From Phorcus lineatus (lineage: Eukaryota; Mollusca; Gastropoda; Trochida; Trochidae), in contig OV121081.1 in NCBI GenBank assembly GCA_921293015.1, forward strand, positions 29,639,158-29,703,157: 64,000 bases of DNA, read 5' to 3'. Numbering within the stretch: the first letter of the stretch is position 1; each line of letters begins with the position of its first letter. Made by a program: the position numbers and the translations under genes. Positions 23,458-34,805 of this stretch are shown here, in pieces. Under the pieces are notes generated by a model. It was given only the letters and a program-made list of their open reading frames with translations, was not told where the DNA came from and did no database searches.

Positions 23458-23804
23458 AGAAAATATTGCAAAACATGAATCACTCTGAATCACTACTTTT
23501 ATAAATTGCTTAAAGATATCATCACCAGCCAAGTACAAGTTGTCGTGTATGTTTCAACCGGTGGGATTTTCATTACACCCTGCATGAACACAAACATTTT
23601 TTTCTGTTTATTTGAATAACATAGAGCGCGTGCTTTCAGCGGAATAAAATAGATCCCTATCAATTCAAACCTTTCTTTATTTGATTGGTGGAGACACAAT
23701 GGAACACTGTTTTTGTAATATATATCATTCGCTGGTTCACTATCTTTCCTTTTTGAAGGTGGCATTTATTTTGCTCATTTTGTTGGAATAGAGCGATCCA
23801 ACCT

Positions 23805-24106
23805 GTCAATCAAATCTCGCGCATGCGTAATATCAGCCAATCAGAGCCGCGATAGCGCCACGCTTATTTGTCAACTTTACTTCCGGGGACAAACAAACCG
23901 ATAATGGCGATATGTTTCGGTGGTTGCACGTATTATTAACAATAACATTCTATGATTTTACACACTTTTTATTCATCGATGTCACGGCAGTTGTATTTCT
24001 CGAGGTGTTAAGTAACAAGGATTACCGTTTTTAATCGTGAATTTGTGGAAAAGGGGCAACAATTAGTAACTTAGACCAATCGCGAGTCGGATGAGTGCTC
24101 CGAGGT
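23805..24106 (+). promoter_or_regulatory. CpG-rich promoter-like island
   Basis: In an AT-rich neighbourhood, 23815-23930 carries about eleven CpGs and a compact set of classic housekeeping-promoter motifs. These are GCGCATGCG (NRF-1-like, ~23819), CAGCCAATCAGA (CCAAT box, ~23835), ACTTCCGG (ETS-like, ~23878) and ATAATGGCG (YY1-like, ~23902). ATGGCGATATGTTTC at about 23904 opens an 11-codon frame that stops at 23939. A good splice donor, CCGAG|GTGAGA, occurs near 24107. I infer a transcription start with a short first exon, but no downstream exon could be identified, so the gene is unnamed. Alternatively the island is the end of a ~2.3-kb element (see findings). Confidence 0.42.
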
Positions 24107-25914
24107 GAGAAATTGCAAGAATTGTACACTTTTCGAAGCGCTAAGATAATGCTAACAAGATGACAGCTCTAAAAAGGTTTTCACAATGTCACTTTATGAC
24201 CTCTAGGTTTTAAATCAAAAACTCTTTTAAGTTGGTTGAGATTATTTTTTGCGATTTTACCCGATAAAAGTTTCCTGTCAAGTTTTGTCATATTGTAAAC
24301 AATCACTGAATTGTGTAAAATATCTCATTAAACTATAATTTGAAAATAAAAATAAAAACAAACTCAGTCACGGGATATGATTCTATGTGATACTTTATCA
24401 CATATTATGTTTCCGAGACTCATGCTCCAGGTGGTAATTAATCAATGTATGTAATAATCAAGCCACATGTCTCATGAGTTTTCATAAATATGAAACTAGA
24501 TAAACCAAATATTAAAAAATAATCTTTCCTTTCAGAGTTTTAACTGAAACAGACATGATGCATTTGAATCAACTTTCATCATGAAGGATCTGTATGTAAC
24601 AAGGGATATATTTACACAAACAATAATATGATATAAATTTATAATTTAATTTCACAAAGTAAACTTGTTGCAGCTAAAACATCCATTGACTGATAAATAT
24701 TATTTTCCTAATCCAGTTACTGTCTTGTCATTTTGAAACCTGGAAAACATGAACAACCATTATTTCATGAAGATTGATTAATTTTAGCAGATTCCTCAAA
24801 AAAGGAATTAAACACAACATCCTATGTTATGTGAAGTGTGATTTCTTCTTTCTTGACAGCCTTACTTAATTTATGTGCTACTTACTTAATTTTATAATCT
24901 GTGAACAATCTTTATTAAAAATGCAAATTTTAATGAGAGGCTGTATCTTTTAAAATTAAAAAATATGCTATTTTCATCTTTTCTCTTAGCTAGGCCTATA
25001 AAACAATTTAAATTGGATATGAAGAATATCATATGGATATGTCCAAATCCAGACTCAAAGTCATCACTGTCAAATACCTAAAGTTCTATGTATCTTTACA
25101 AACTAATACTATATGAGGACCTATGTCTAGGCATGTTTTATAATTTCTTATATTCATTTCCTGTTTATATTTTGATGACTACTTTTTGTTTTAGACTATT
25201 TCAAATATTTGGCTCTCAACCTCAATTACTTATAGTAATTTCTGTTTGTGATTTCAACATAACCATTGAGGAATAAATAGACAAGTTTATACACAGCCTG
25301 TTGTTTATTTTTGTGAACTTTGGCTAGCTGTAAACCTTTATTCAAAAGAAAGCTAAGAAACTTTCATGCAACTTTGATTGATTTTTTTTATCGATATTGT
25401 TCTTGTAATTAATAGGCCTAATATATTTGCATTATAAAATCTTTGGTCAACGTTTATAATCAAAGCAAAGACAGTAAAACAATAAAAGTCTTGACAATGC
25501 ATTTTTGATATTTTTGTCAAAGGAATGTTGACTAGCCAGGAGACCAATGAGTGTAACACTGACAGTGTCAATAAGCCTGAGCGACCTTGACCTAAACAGT
25601 ACAACTACGTACGTAAAAAAAATATTCAATTAATTATCATACGAAGCTTTTTCAATATAAAATGACCTACACTTGTTAAGTATAAGTGAGATACAACAAT
25701 TTACTGGTAATTATATGTTTTGTAAGTTTTGTAAGTTTACAATCATTTTGATTGTAGAATCATTCTTAGTACGTGAAGGTGTTTGTTTACAAAGTGGTCG
25801 ATCGAGCTTGATCAATCGCTCTGTGATAACATAAACTTACTTCATAAATATTTAAGAATAAAGAAATCATGAATGTTATATGGGTTTTTCAAATACAAAG
25901 TTGGATAATGTGCG
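24107..25914. other. AT-rich stretch between two CpG-rich islands
   Basis: About 1.8 kb with no recognisable coding exon. The short open frames at 25088-25276 (+) and 25353-25629 (-) are hydrophobic or unrecognised and consistent with chance. Confidence 0.45.
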
Positions 25915-26085
25915 TGTAGAACGACGTCGGTGTAAACAAAAGCCAAATGTTTTGGTTAGTGACATTGTTGAGTTACGCAGTCCGGCTCGCCTGAGGTTGA
26001 AACTTGTCCCCCCAAATATTTCAGCCAATCACATTTTAGGGGGCGGGGCCTAATGGCACTCGACTGGATCGGTCTATTGCCATGA
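25915..26085. promoter_or_regulatory. Second GC-rich island with CCAAT and GC boxes
   Basis: Contains ACGACGTCGG (~25922), TCAGCCAATCACA (CCAAT box, ~26022) and GGGGGCGGGGCC (Sp1-type GC box, ~26039) within 130 bases of otherwise AT-rich DNA. Direction and target gene are unknown. Its outer edge resembles, in inverted orientation, the outer edge of the island at 23.8 kb, so it may instead be a transposon terminus. Confidence 0.35.
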
Positions 26086-26240
26086 GATTTTTTTTAACTG
26101 TAAGTTTCTGTAACAGACAAATGGTTTGAAGGTATTGAACTGACTTACACTGTTTCAAGACAGAGATAGAAGACCATTCCATTCGTCATCATGTAATGTA
26201 GCGTATGAGTTAGCGCGTATGTGAAACTAGTTATCATAAA

Positions 26241-28465
26241 TGCATTAGTTGTGATCCATTAACATTGATGTATTGTATCCTCTTAGATTTATAATGAATA
26301 ACATACACTAAAACATTATATTATTTCTATTATTTCAAAGTAAACAGACATGATGTTCTACATTTCTTGTTTTTTTCTTCTTCTCATATTTAATAATAGT
26401 TTAATTCAGCATACTTAAAACAATTTTTTCAATGTGGCCCTTTTACAAATTAGACGTATTTCCCTTTTAAGATCTTTATCTCACTAATGAGTTGTTTGGA
26501 AATAAAACGACAAAATATTCAGTACGGTATTTGTATCGATATCAATTTATATAATTTTACCACACAAATTTTACCTTACGAAAACTATGTCTAGAAGAGT
26601 TCAAAACTGGAAAATATATCATAGTTTGATAACATATATGTTTATCTCTACTACGTGTATGAAATATACAAAATGTAAGCATATCTTGTAAAATGTCCAT
26701 CAATATTTGAATGTATCTCATTATCAACAATGCTTTTGATTTCGTAGTTTAATAAATCATATGACGTCTATATTTCTCCTGAGGCAATGTTTCTTCTTGT
26801 TTATATACAGGAAATTCAATATACACAATGTATGAGATGCCATCGATGATTTTCAGCTCGACACAGAGATATTTAGTAACAACTTAAATTATGATATCAT
26901 AACACAAATGTTTTGACATATAATTGATATTTTGGAAGTATTTTGATTTTCAAAAGTAGATGGATACTACAAATATACATGTATGTTCAAAAAACAAAAT
27001 CAAAAATGCATTAGTTGTGATCCATTAAGTAAATGTATTGTATCCTCTTAGATTCACTATAAATAACATACACTAAAACATTATATTATTTCTATTATTT
27101 CAAAGTAAACAGACATGATGTTCTACATTTCCCTTTTTTTTTCTTCTTCTAATATTTGATTATAGTTTAATTCAACATACTAAAAACAAGTTTGTCTTGT
27201 GACCCTTTTACAAATTAGACGTATTTACCTTTTTAAGATCTTTATCTTAACGAGTTGTTTGGAAATAAAACGACAAAATATTCAGTGTGGTATTTGTATC
27301 GATATCAATTTATATAATTTTACCAAACCTTACGAAAACTATGCCTAGAAAAGTTGAATAAACTGCAAAATCATATTATATTTTGATAACATATAACATA
27401 TAGGTTTATCTATTCTATGTGTATGAAATATACAATATGTAAGCGTATCTTGTAAAATGTCCATCGATCTCTGAATGTTTCTCATTATCAACAATGCTTT
27501 TGATTTCATGGTTTAATAAATTATATGACGTCTATCTTTTTCTCCTTAGGTAATGTGTCTGCTTGTTTATATACAGGAAATTCAATATACCAAATGTATG
27601 AGACGCCATACATGATTTTCAGCTCGACACAGAGATATTTAGTAACAACTTAAATTATGATATCATAACACAAATATTTTGACATATAATTGATATTTTC
27701 GAAGTATTTTGATTTTCAAAAGTAGCGTGATGGATACTACAAATATACATGTATGTTCAAAAAACAAAATCAAAAATGCATTAGTTGTGATCCATTAAGT
27801 AAATGTATTGTATCCTCTTAGATTCACTATAAGTAACATACACTAAAACATTATATTATTTCTATTATTTCAAAGTAAACAGACATGATGTTCTACATTC
27901 CCTTTTTTTTTCTTCTTCTAATATTTGATTATAGTTTAATTCAACATACCAAAAACAAGTTTGTCTTGTGACCCTTTTACAAATTAGACGTATTTACTTT
28001 TTTAAGATCTTTATCTTAACGAGTTGTTTGGAAATAAAACGACAGAATATTCAGTGTGGTATTTGTATCGTTATCAATTAATATCATTTTACCAAACCTT
28101 ACGAAAACTATGCCTAGAAAAGTTAAATAAACTGCAAAATCATATTATATTTTGATAACATATAACATATAGGTTTATCTATTCTATGTGTATGAAATAT
28201 ACAATATGTAAGCATATCTTGTAAAATGTCCATCGATCTCTGAACGTTTCTCATTATCAACAATGCTTTTGATTTCATGGTTTAATAAATCATATGACGT
28301 CTATATTTTTCTCTATAGGCAATGTTTCTGCTTGTTTATATACAGGACATTCAATATACCAAATGTATGAGATGCCATACATGGTTCTCAGCTTGACAGA
28401 GATATTTAATAACAACTTACATTATGATATCATTACACAAATGTTTTGACATATAAATAATATTA
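26241..28465. repeat. Tandem array, 2.9 copies of a ~768-bp unit
   Basis: TGCATTAGTTGTGATCCATT begins copies at 26241, 27007 and 27777 (periods 766 and 770). The third copy breaks off about 85 bases short, at roughly 28465. Copies 2 and 3 share variants absent from copy 1 (for example CCATTAAGTAAATG against CCATTAACATTGATG, and TATCTTAACGAG against TATCTCACTAATGAG), so the 2/3 duplication is the younger one. Every frame is stopped and no RNA gene is visible. This is a large-unit non-coding tandem duplication. A diverged related segment occurs at about 31140-31245. Confidence 0.93.
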
Positions 28466-29394
28466 TCGAATATTATAATAATATTATTCAGAATTTATCT
28501 GAATAAACAAATCGTACTTATCAATTGTTCAAAGTAATGTTTTACGTACAGAGAAGACAAATCTTCATTGGACAAATTCAGCTATGTTCCTCTCGTACTA
28601 ATGGTATCATATGCAAGTTTTTGATAGGGAGACTTTTTTCATCTACCCGAAATTTCGCAAACACCATTTTACATGAAAATTGATGCATGATATTGGTACT
28701 TCGTCACGCGCAAGTACAAGTAAATAACATTCAAATTGTTTGGATCCATTTATACGTTTCTTGACACATTTAAGTTGTTCTCCTTATGACCCTGACCATT
28801 TTAGATAATAGTCATAGGAGACAATGTTTAATAGAGAACGTAAACTAGAGAACGTAAATTATATTTTAAAAGCCTTGGGACAAGCATTAGTGTTTCAAAA
28901 GGAAAATGAATCATTGCATTCTCCATGTGGAGCTTCTTCTGTTTCTGATTGCCTGTATTTATGACATCAAGGTGAAGCCCTACTTATGAATTGTTATGTC
29001 CTCATGAATTGAGCTTTACCGAAGACCATTAATTTTCTACTAATTTGTTATACTTGGCTAGTGATGGAAATGTACAAATTTCGGATCATTTAGACAAAGT
29101 CTGGAGACACGTGTTTAGCATTGGAAATAAGGGTGCATAATTTTTTTAAAATTATAAACAGGTAAATAGTCTGAAGACCATTAATTTGATTTCTACAATG
29201 TCTCTTATTGAACTATGCCATTCTCAGGCTATATTAGGTTAATAAAATCATCACATTAAGCTCTTGTGATGAATCTTTTTTCTAGAATTTGAAAACGTTT
29301 TTCCTTTAAACATGATTGATAATGGCGTGGTAACATCCTGCCTTTACTATGATTTCAAATAAGGAATGTCTGTTAGGTTATTCGAATCACTCAC
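28466..29394. other. Non-coding stretch
   Basis: No supported feature. GAAGACCATTAATTT occurs twice (about 29022 and 29171), too short to call a repeat family. Confidence 0.45.
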
Positions 29395-29622
29395 AACTAG
29401 TTGGTATTTCATGCGATTGAATATTTAACATTGAACGATCCAAATATTTATCCTGGATACGAGGCGGATCCGATAAGTAGTTGGCGTAACTTTTCTTTTC
29501 TTTTCCCACTGTTGGACAAGTTTCTGTTAAAGGATTTGTCGAAACGTCAGTAGTAACCCTGACACAATGGGATATGATATCTTTCAAATTTAACATTTCA
29601 ATGTTTAAATCGTCGCTAATGG
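29395..29622 (-). CDS. Candidate orphan exon (76 codons, phase 1-1)
   Basis: On the minus strand an open segment is bounded by an acceptor, ATATTTCAG (ending at 29623), and a consensus donor, GTGAGT (29394-29389). The 228 bases leave one open frame (2 + 75x3 + 1), a symmetric phase-1 exon. Its translation includes ISDDLNIEMLNLKDIISHCV, TCPTVGKEKKSYANYLSDPP and RIQDKYLDRSMLNIQ. The composition is mixed, acidic and basic, not low-complexity, and unlike the hydrophobic chance frames nearby. I recognise no domain. No partner exon was found, so it may belong to a gene with long introns or be coincidence. Both splice signals and the frame agree, which is why it is listed. Confidence 0.3.
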
Positions 29623-29639
29623 CTGAAATATTGCCCAAG

Positions 29640-31139
29640 CGATTCCTTTTTGGGCCTTCCGAATAATCGTATGTTTTGCAGTTTTGTCAATAAAATTGTT
29701 TACATAGAATTATTGCATGATTTCAAATAACAATCAATAATTTAAGATTTGGATCGCTTGATTGAGATTTTGTTAGGGTTGGTTATAAAGAACACACCCA
29801 TTTTCGTCTTTAAAATTCAATGTGTCCAGGCATTCATATGCTTACATTGTTCATGATATGATGAGAACTGTGAGACTATACAGTAAGGTTTGTCAACCTT
29901 GGTCACATTTTTGAAAGAATATAAATATCATCAAAGATTAATATTTTCTCTTGGTGTTACAGGCTTTATATAACATTCACAGAAGGTGGGACAACTACGT
30001 TTACATATTGTTTTTACTGTAAAAAACTATGATTCACTTGTATGACAAATCATTCAGTAAAATGTAATATGTGCAAGGATCTGGCAGTCAAAAAATCAAA
30101 ACGTAACAAAACAGTCACAATCACATTTATTGCACCTGGTTAAAAACACTTATGCAAATATGTTTTCATAACTGATTCAGTTGAGGTTTTCAAAATTAGG
30201 TTTGTATTAATGGCGCTCTCCAGCCGTTTAACATTAGCTCATTAGTTTTCGCAAACCCCTTCTTAACTTTGCTACTTTGCTTAATTTTTACTGTACTGTT
30301 GTTCAACATCAGTTATTCTTGTTTATACAACAAAACACCACAATTTCGATGTCGTTTGTCATTTGTAATTCCTGAAATTTGAACCCAAATTTTAAAGTAG
30401 CACTTCAATCCGTTGGGTTTTTGTCGATATCGTCTTTGGTGGGTATCAAATGCATGTAAGGCCAGATCGGTCACTGATTCATTCCGCCTTTTTGTATTTT
30501 CATTTTGATGTTATGATACGTTTGTCGTTCCAAAACAACTGTCTGCAAGCAAAATGTACCTGGCGGTTTCTGGTTTTAATGTTTGTTTTAGTATTTCTTG
30601 ATAATGTTATTCAAGTTTTAGAAGTAAATTACATATATTTTTAGGGTAAGGTAGGACATTGTGTTTTTTAATCAGATTTGCATTAAAAGTCAACATATAT
30701 ATATATATATATACACCTGCAAGAAACTATTGCAAGAAGGATTTAAATAAATTTAAAACATTACGACATGTTCAGTTAAGTCCTTATTGCATTTCCTTTC
30801 ATATCATAGATTTTAGATGGAACGGTATCGAAATTGCAGTTGCTTTAATTATGTAGAGAAGTTGAAAAGACGAGACCTGGTTTGACTATAAATAATTGAA
30901 AGAATATCTTGACGCCCGCATATTATTAGATTGAAAGGGATTCTAAGTTCATTGACTTGTAGGCCTTGTCATTTCTTGGTGATCACTCACAGAAACAAAA
31001 ATTAAAAACCTTTTAACTTAATGATTTATGTTGAATATCAATTTTGGTCTTCATTCATTAACATCACTGTTTTGAATTGTGTCTCCATTTGCTTTTTTTA
31101 AAATTCATGTTTATATAAGTTATTTTTCATGTATTTTCA
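29640..31139. other. Non-coding stretch
   Basis: AT-rich, with a short (TA)n tract near 30692-30713. The open frames at 30450-30856 (+) are unrecognised and overlap simple sequence. Confidence 0.45.
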
Positions 31140-31245
31140 AATTATGTTTATTCAAGTTATTATACAGGCAATTCAATATTAGAAATACAATTCTTGATTC
31201 TCAGCGTGACACAGAGGCATTCAATATTACAAGGTATTTTATGAT
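31140..31245. repeat. Diverged relative of the 768-bp tandem unit
   Basis: The order TATACAGGCAATTCAATAT, then a TTGATTCTCAGCGTGACACAG-like block, then GAGGCATTCA parallels TATACAGGAAATTCAATAT, GATTTTCAGCTCGACACAG and GAGATATTTA in the array at 26-28 kb. Identity is clearly lower than among array copies. This suggests the unit is an old interspersed repeat rather than unique DNA. Confidence 0.5.
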
Positions 31246-32306
31246 GTTGAAACACGAAGATATTGAAATAGAAAAACAATTTCAACATTGATGTAACGTA
31301 AACTACGACATTTTCAATGAATTCTATAAAGGTTAACAAGATTTGAAAACTTACTTGAAATCTTACTTGTGAAATGACAAAATGTAATATAGACACGGAA
31401 GATAAAGATTTGTATCTGCTATAAACATGAATTTTAAGAGGTGAGATGTATTTGAAAATGGTTAATCTAGTATAACGTTGTAGAAGATATGTCCTGAATC
31501 TAATTATGTCGTAAAACTACCATTTATTCGACCAGAGGCTTTGCATAACGTGCACCTGCTGTTGACACTTCAACAATAAGAAAACTAAACATTTTATACC
31601 ATTGTCATCGATAAATCCAAAACTGTTCATTTCTTGATTTTTTGTTGGAAATTTAGATTTTGAAAGAAAGAGAAACGAAAATCAATGTACTCCATTGGAA
31701 AATACACTTCTTATTACCGTTTATATGCACATTTTAGAAATCAGTTTTTAAGAAATGAGAAACCAAACCATTTTAAATCTTAAAAATGATTTCAATTTAA
31801 ATGTGTCTTTGAATAATGCGAAAGGTTCCATCATCCTTGCTTTAAATAAACCGTGAAGAAAACCCAAACTATTGCAAATAGTATTGTATCGATATGAAGT
31901 TTGAATGGAATGTACGGACCACTAACAATAAAGGAGACAAGTCTTATTGCTCTTCGTTCGCATCAAGACCACTGAAATTCATGATCACCATGGGTACAAT
32001 TTTAACAGTAAATAATCTGAAAAAGACTGACTTCAGGAAATTTTATCAGCATTCATCAGCGTGTCAATGTTAAAATACAAAATTCATTCAAACTTTTAAA
32101 ATATGTATTTCATATTTCTTACATGTTATGCCAAATATATGTTTGAACAAGGTTTGAATATTCTCTATTGAACAATCCAAATTTCTACAACAACGGTCAT
32201 GGAATTCGATGAAAATTGAACCTTACGATGACAGGCTTAAAAGTTAGGATAGTTAGATCTTACATTGACATCATTCATAAGCTATATAATTTTTAAAAAT
32301 CAGTTT
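31246..32306. other. Non-coding stretch
   Basis: No gene, RNA or repeat boundary seen. Confidence 0.45.
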
Positions 32307-32556
32307 TTGAAACTTTACTGAAACATTTATTCTTATATATAGTCGCAGGTCTGCCGCTTGCACTGCAGTCTTAAATGCAAACATTAAATGAATAGCATTC
32401 ACAAACTAGATAAGTTAGATATGGTCAGTATTTGAAACTCAATTGATTCCTTTATTCTTACATTTTGTCGCATATCTGCAACTCATTTTTATAGACGTTG
32501 TGCTTCCTGCATTTATAAAGATTCCATTTAACGACCATCTTTAAAAGTCATTCAAA
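32307..32556. repeat. Diverged ~125-bp tandem duplication
   Basis: TTGAAACTTTACTG..TTTATTCTTA..GTCGCAGGTCTGC at 32307 is echoed by TTGAAACTCAATTG..TTTATTCTTA..GTCGCATATCTGC at 32432. Non-coding. Confidence 0.42.
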
Positions 32557-33800
32557 TCATTAACAGGTTGGGGGAATTTGATTCAAGATTGATAATCAAT
32601 ATTTGGTGGTGCAAAACATGATAAATGAATATATATGTAGACAAACCAAACCGGGATATTGACACTGATCATGCAGTCTGGCTTCTTTTTAACAAACATT
32701 TACAAAGTAAATTACTATATTCTGTCATTAAAATCAACTAAACTATTAGTCACTCTTTCATTTCCATATAAAAGAAGAACAAGGTGATATACACGTGTCT
32801 TGGTATTTGCCTACATGGACGTATATCAATGAAACAATTTGACAACGACGCTGAAGTCTACTTTATAAAAGTGTTCCTTCTGTAAAGGGCTGCCCATCAA
32901 CGTCGTCTGTGCAATTGACAAATTCGTTTGGTGATTTTTTCTGGCAACAGTTCAATGCATGTTACATTTATGTTTGTAAACTGATTAAATAGTGGTGTCA
33001 CAGAGTAGTTGTCGTAACATCCGAAATCAAATCCACTAGCTCCAGACAGCGAGTATCCGCTTAATGACGTCACTAATATGCTAGCTGCCATCGGAAGGCT
33101 TCAGAATAAAAAAAACCTCTTAAACAGCGCGTGCAACCTCCATGTCATTGTGGTCACAATACCGAACTTCGAAAGGTTATTTATGACGTCAAGCAGGACT
33201 TCCCATATACCACGTCAAAGAACTTAAGATTATATTTTCGGATGTCTATATCAATGTATAAGGAAATCAATGTCATATAGGAAAAATCAAAATACATTTT
33301 TTTTACATATATTGTACTAATAGCATTGGGATCCAAGAGTTGAGTATAAAAAACTATATGTGGCATGTGTAATGGCTGCATATCACAGTTATTTGTAAGT
33401 AGTTTTATCATCATTGTCTTTCTAACACAGCCACTTCCCTATATCTCGTTTGGCTTTCAGCTTTTGCACACTGACTTACCTACCACAGAACGCTTTACAA
33501 GTGAAAAATTACTCCGAAAACCTGTAGCCAGTAAAAGCAAATATCAGGTAAGGTAGACGCGGCCTTCAACTTGGGGTCAACTTGCCTGCTGAAACCAGCA
33601 CAATAACAGTATATCCAAGATCCAGAAAAAAATGTGCACACAAACTACAGTATCATACCTTTCATTTGCACCATTTCATGTTTCAAAAAACGGTTTACAA
33701 GTCAAAGATAAATCCCCTTCACTAGGGGCTACATTGTCTCTGAACCTTTTTCATTTAAAGTTGCTGTTTGATAATATTTGTTTATCTTGGGATTTATTGC
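32557..33800. other. Non-coding stretch with unassigned short frames
   Basis: A 64-codon minus frame (32897-33091) has a hydrophobic start and two Cys, but no domain I can name and no convincing splice context. Two palindromic TGACGTCA sites lie at 33065-33072 and 33184-33191. Nothing here can be called a gene. Confidence 0.4.
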
Positions 33801-34081
33801 GATACCTCAAACGATCCATGGCTTTTGAATATCATTGTTCATGGTTGACGTATTTAATTGTGGTATTATTTTTCAGCTCAACAATACATCATCTTGGCTA
33901 ACACGTTTCAGAAGACATCCCCCCACTAGATGACTTTATGTTTTGATACCACAAACGATCCACGGCTTTTAAATATCATGTGTTCATGGTGAAAGTATTT
34001 GATTGTGGCTTTTTTTCAGCTCAACAACAATACATCATCTTGGCAAACACGTATCTGAAGACATCCCCCTACTAGATGAAG
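33801..34081. repeat. Two-copy tandem duplication, 144-bp period
   Basis: GATACCTCAAACGATCCATG at 33801 and GATACCACAAACGATCCACG at 33945 open the two copies. Each ends CATCCCCC(C/T)ACTAGATGA, and both include CAATACATCATCTTGGC. Identity is roughly 85-90% with a few indels. A local segmental duplication of non-coding DNA. Confidence 0.85.
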
Positions 34082-34365
34082 CCTTCTAATCTTCTCCAGT
34101 GTCAAAACTAATATTAGCTTCTATATGAAGGCGTAAATCTCCTAACTATGACTCATGTACATGACAAGATATTCTCCGTGTGTTTGTCAGAGCAGGTCGC
34201 ACGGGACACTAGATGCTATAACTTCAGACTCTACATTAAGACACCTTAATTATACAAATTCATTTGTCCTATACTTAAACAAGATGGAGAATCTTCAGGA
34301 AACTCATCTAAACATATTCAACAAGTTTATGATTATTTGTCTTGACAAGATATGACAGGTACTAG

Positions 34366-34457
34366 GCATGCTATATTTTCATGCTATATTGAAAATGCTA
34401 TCATGCTATATTGAAAATGCTATCATGTTATATTGAAAATGCTATCAATATAGCATT
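34366..34457. repeat. 22-bp minisatellite, about 3.5 units
   Basis: Repeated CATGCTATATTGAAAATGCT (plus AT). It ends in CAATATAGCAT, the inverted form of the unit's own ATGCTATATTG, so the tract can fold back on itself. Confidence 0.88.
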
Positions 34458-34710
34458 ATTTTGCTCTGTGTTCTCAGGCTGAGATCAAAAGAACTTGGAA
34501 AAGTGTAAACTGAAACATTTTTTAGATATTTGCAGTTAAAAAGCAGATGTGTAAAGTTTTGTAAAAATTACAAATCACATCCGGGGAAAAAGTTGACATT
34601 CATACATGTAAATAAGTTACATACATGTACCATGGGGAAGAGTTCGATATATTTTCAAGTGACTGTGTGAGTGATGTATGATCTTGTACTGAGCGTGTTT
34701 GTACAGATAA

Positions 34711-34805
34711 TGAGCGGATGTAAATATATGCCGCAGATGGTGCCATTGTTAGTCAAAAAAATACTTCTACTCAAAATTCTATTTCAGACTAACCTTGCAT
34801 AGTGA
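34711..34805. repeat. Dispersed repeat D1, copy 2
   Basis: Partner of 18941-19030, same orientation. It carries GAGCGGATG, AGATGGTGCCATTG, AGTCAA and ATTCTATTTCAGACTAACCT in the same order. Confidence 0.55.

Noticed and set aside
23300-23488. 62-codon frame rich in YYIIL
   Set aside because: Translation of the (ATTAT)n array.
32897-33091. 64-codon minus frame with GCYDNYS, briefly considered as part of a WSC-like domain
   Set aside because: The Cys spacing and downstream motif do not fit, and no splice signals frame it.
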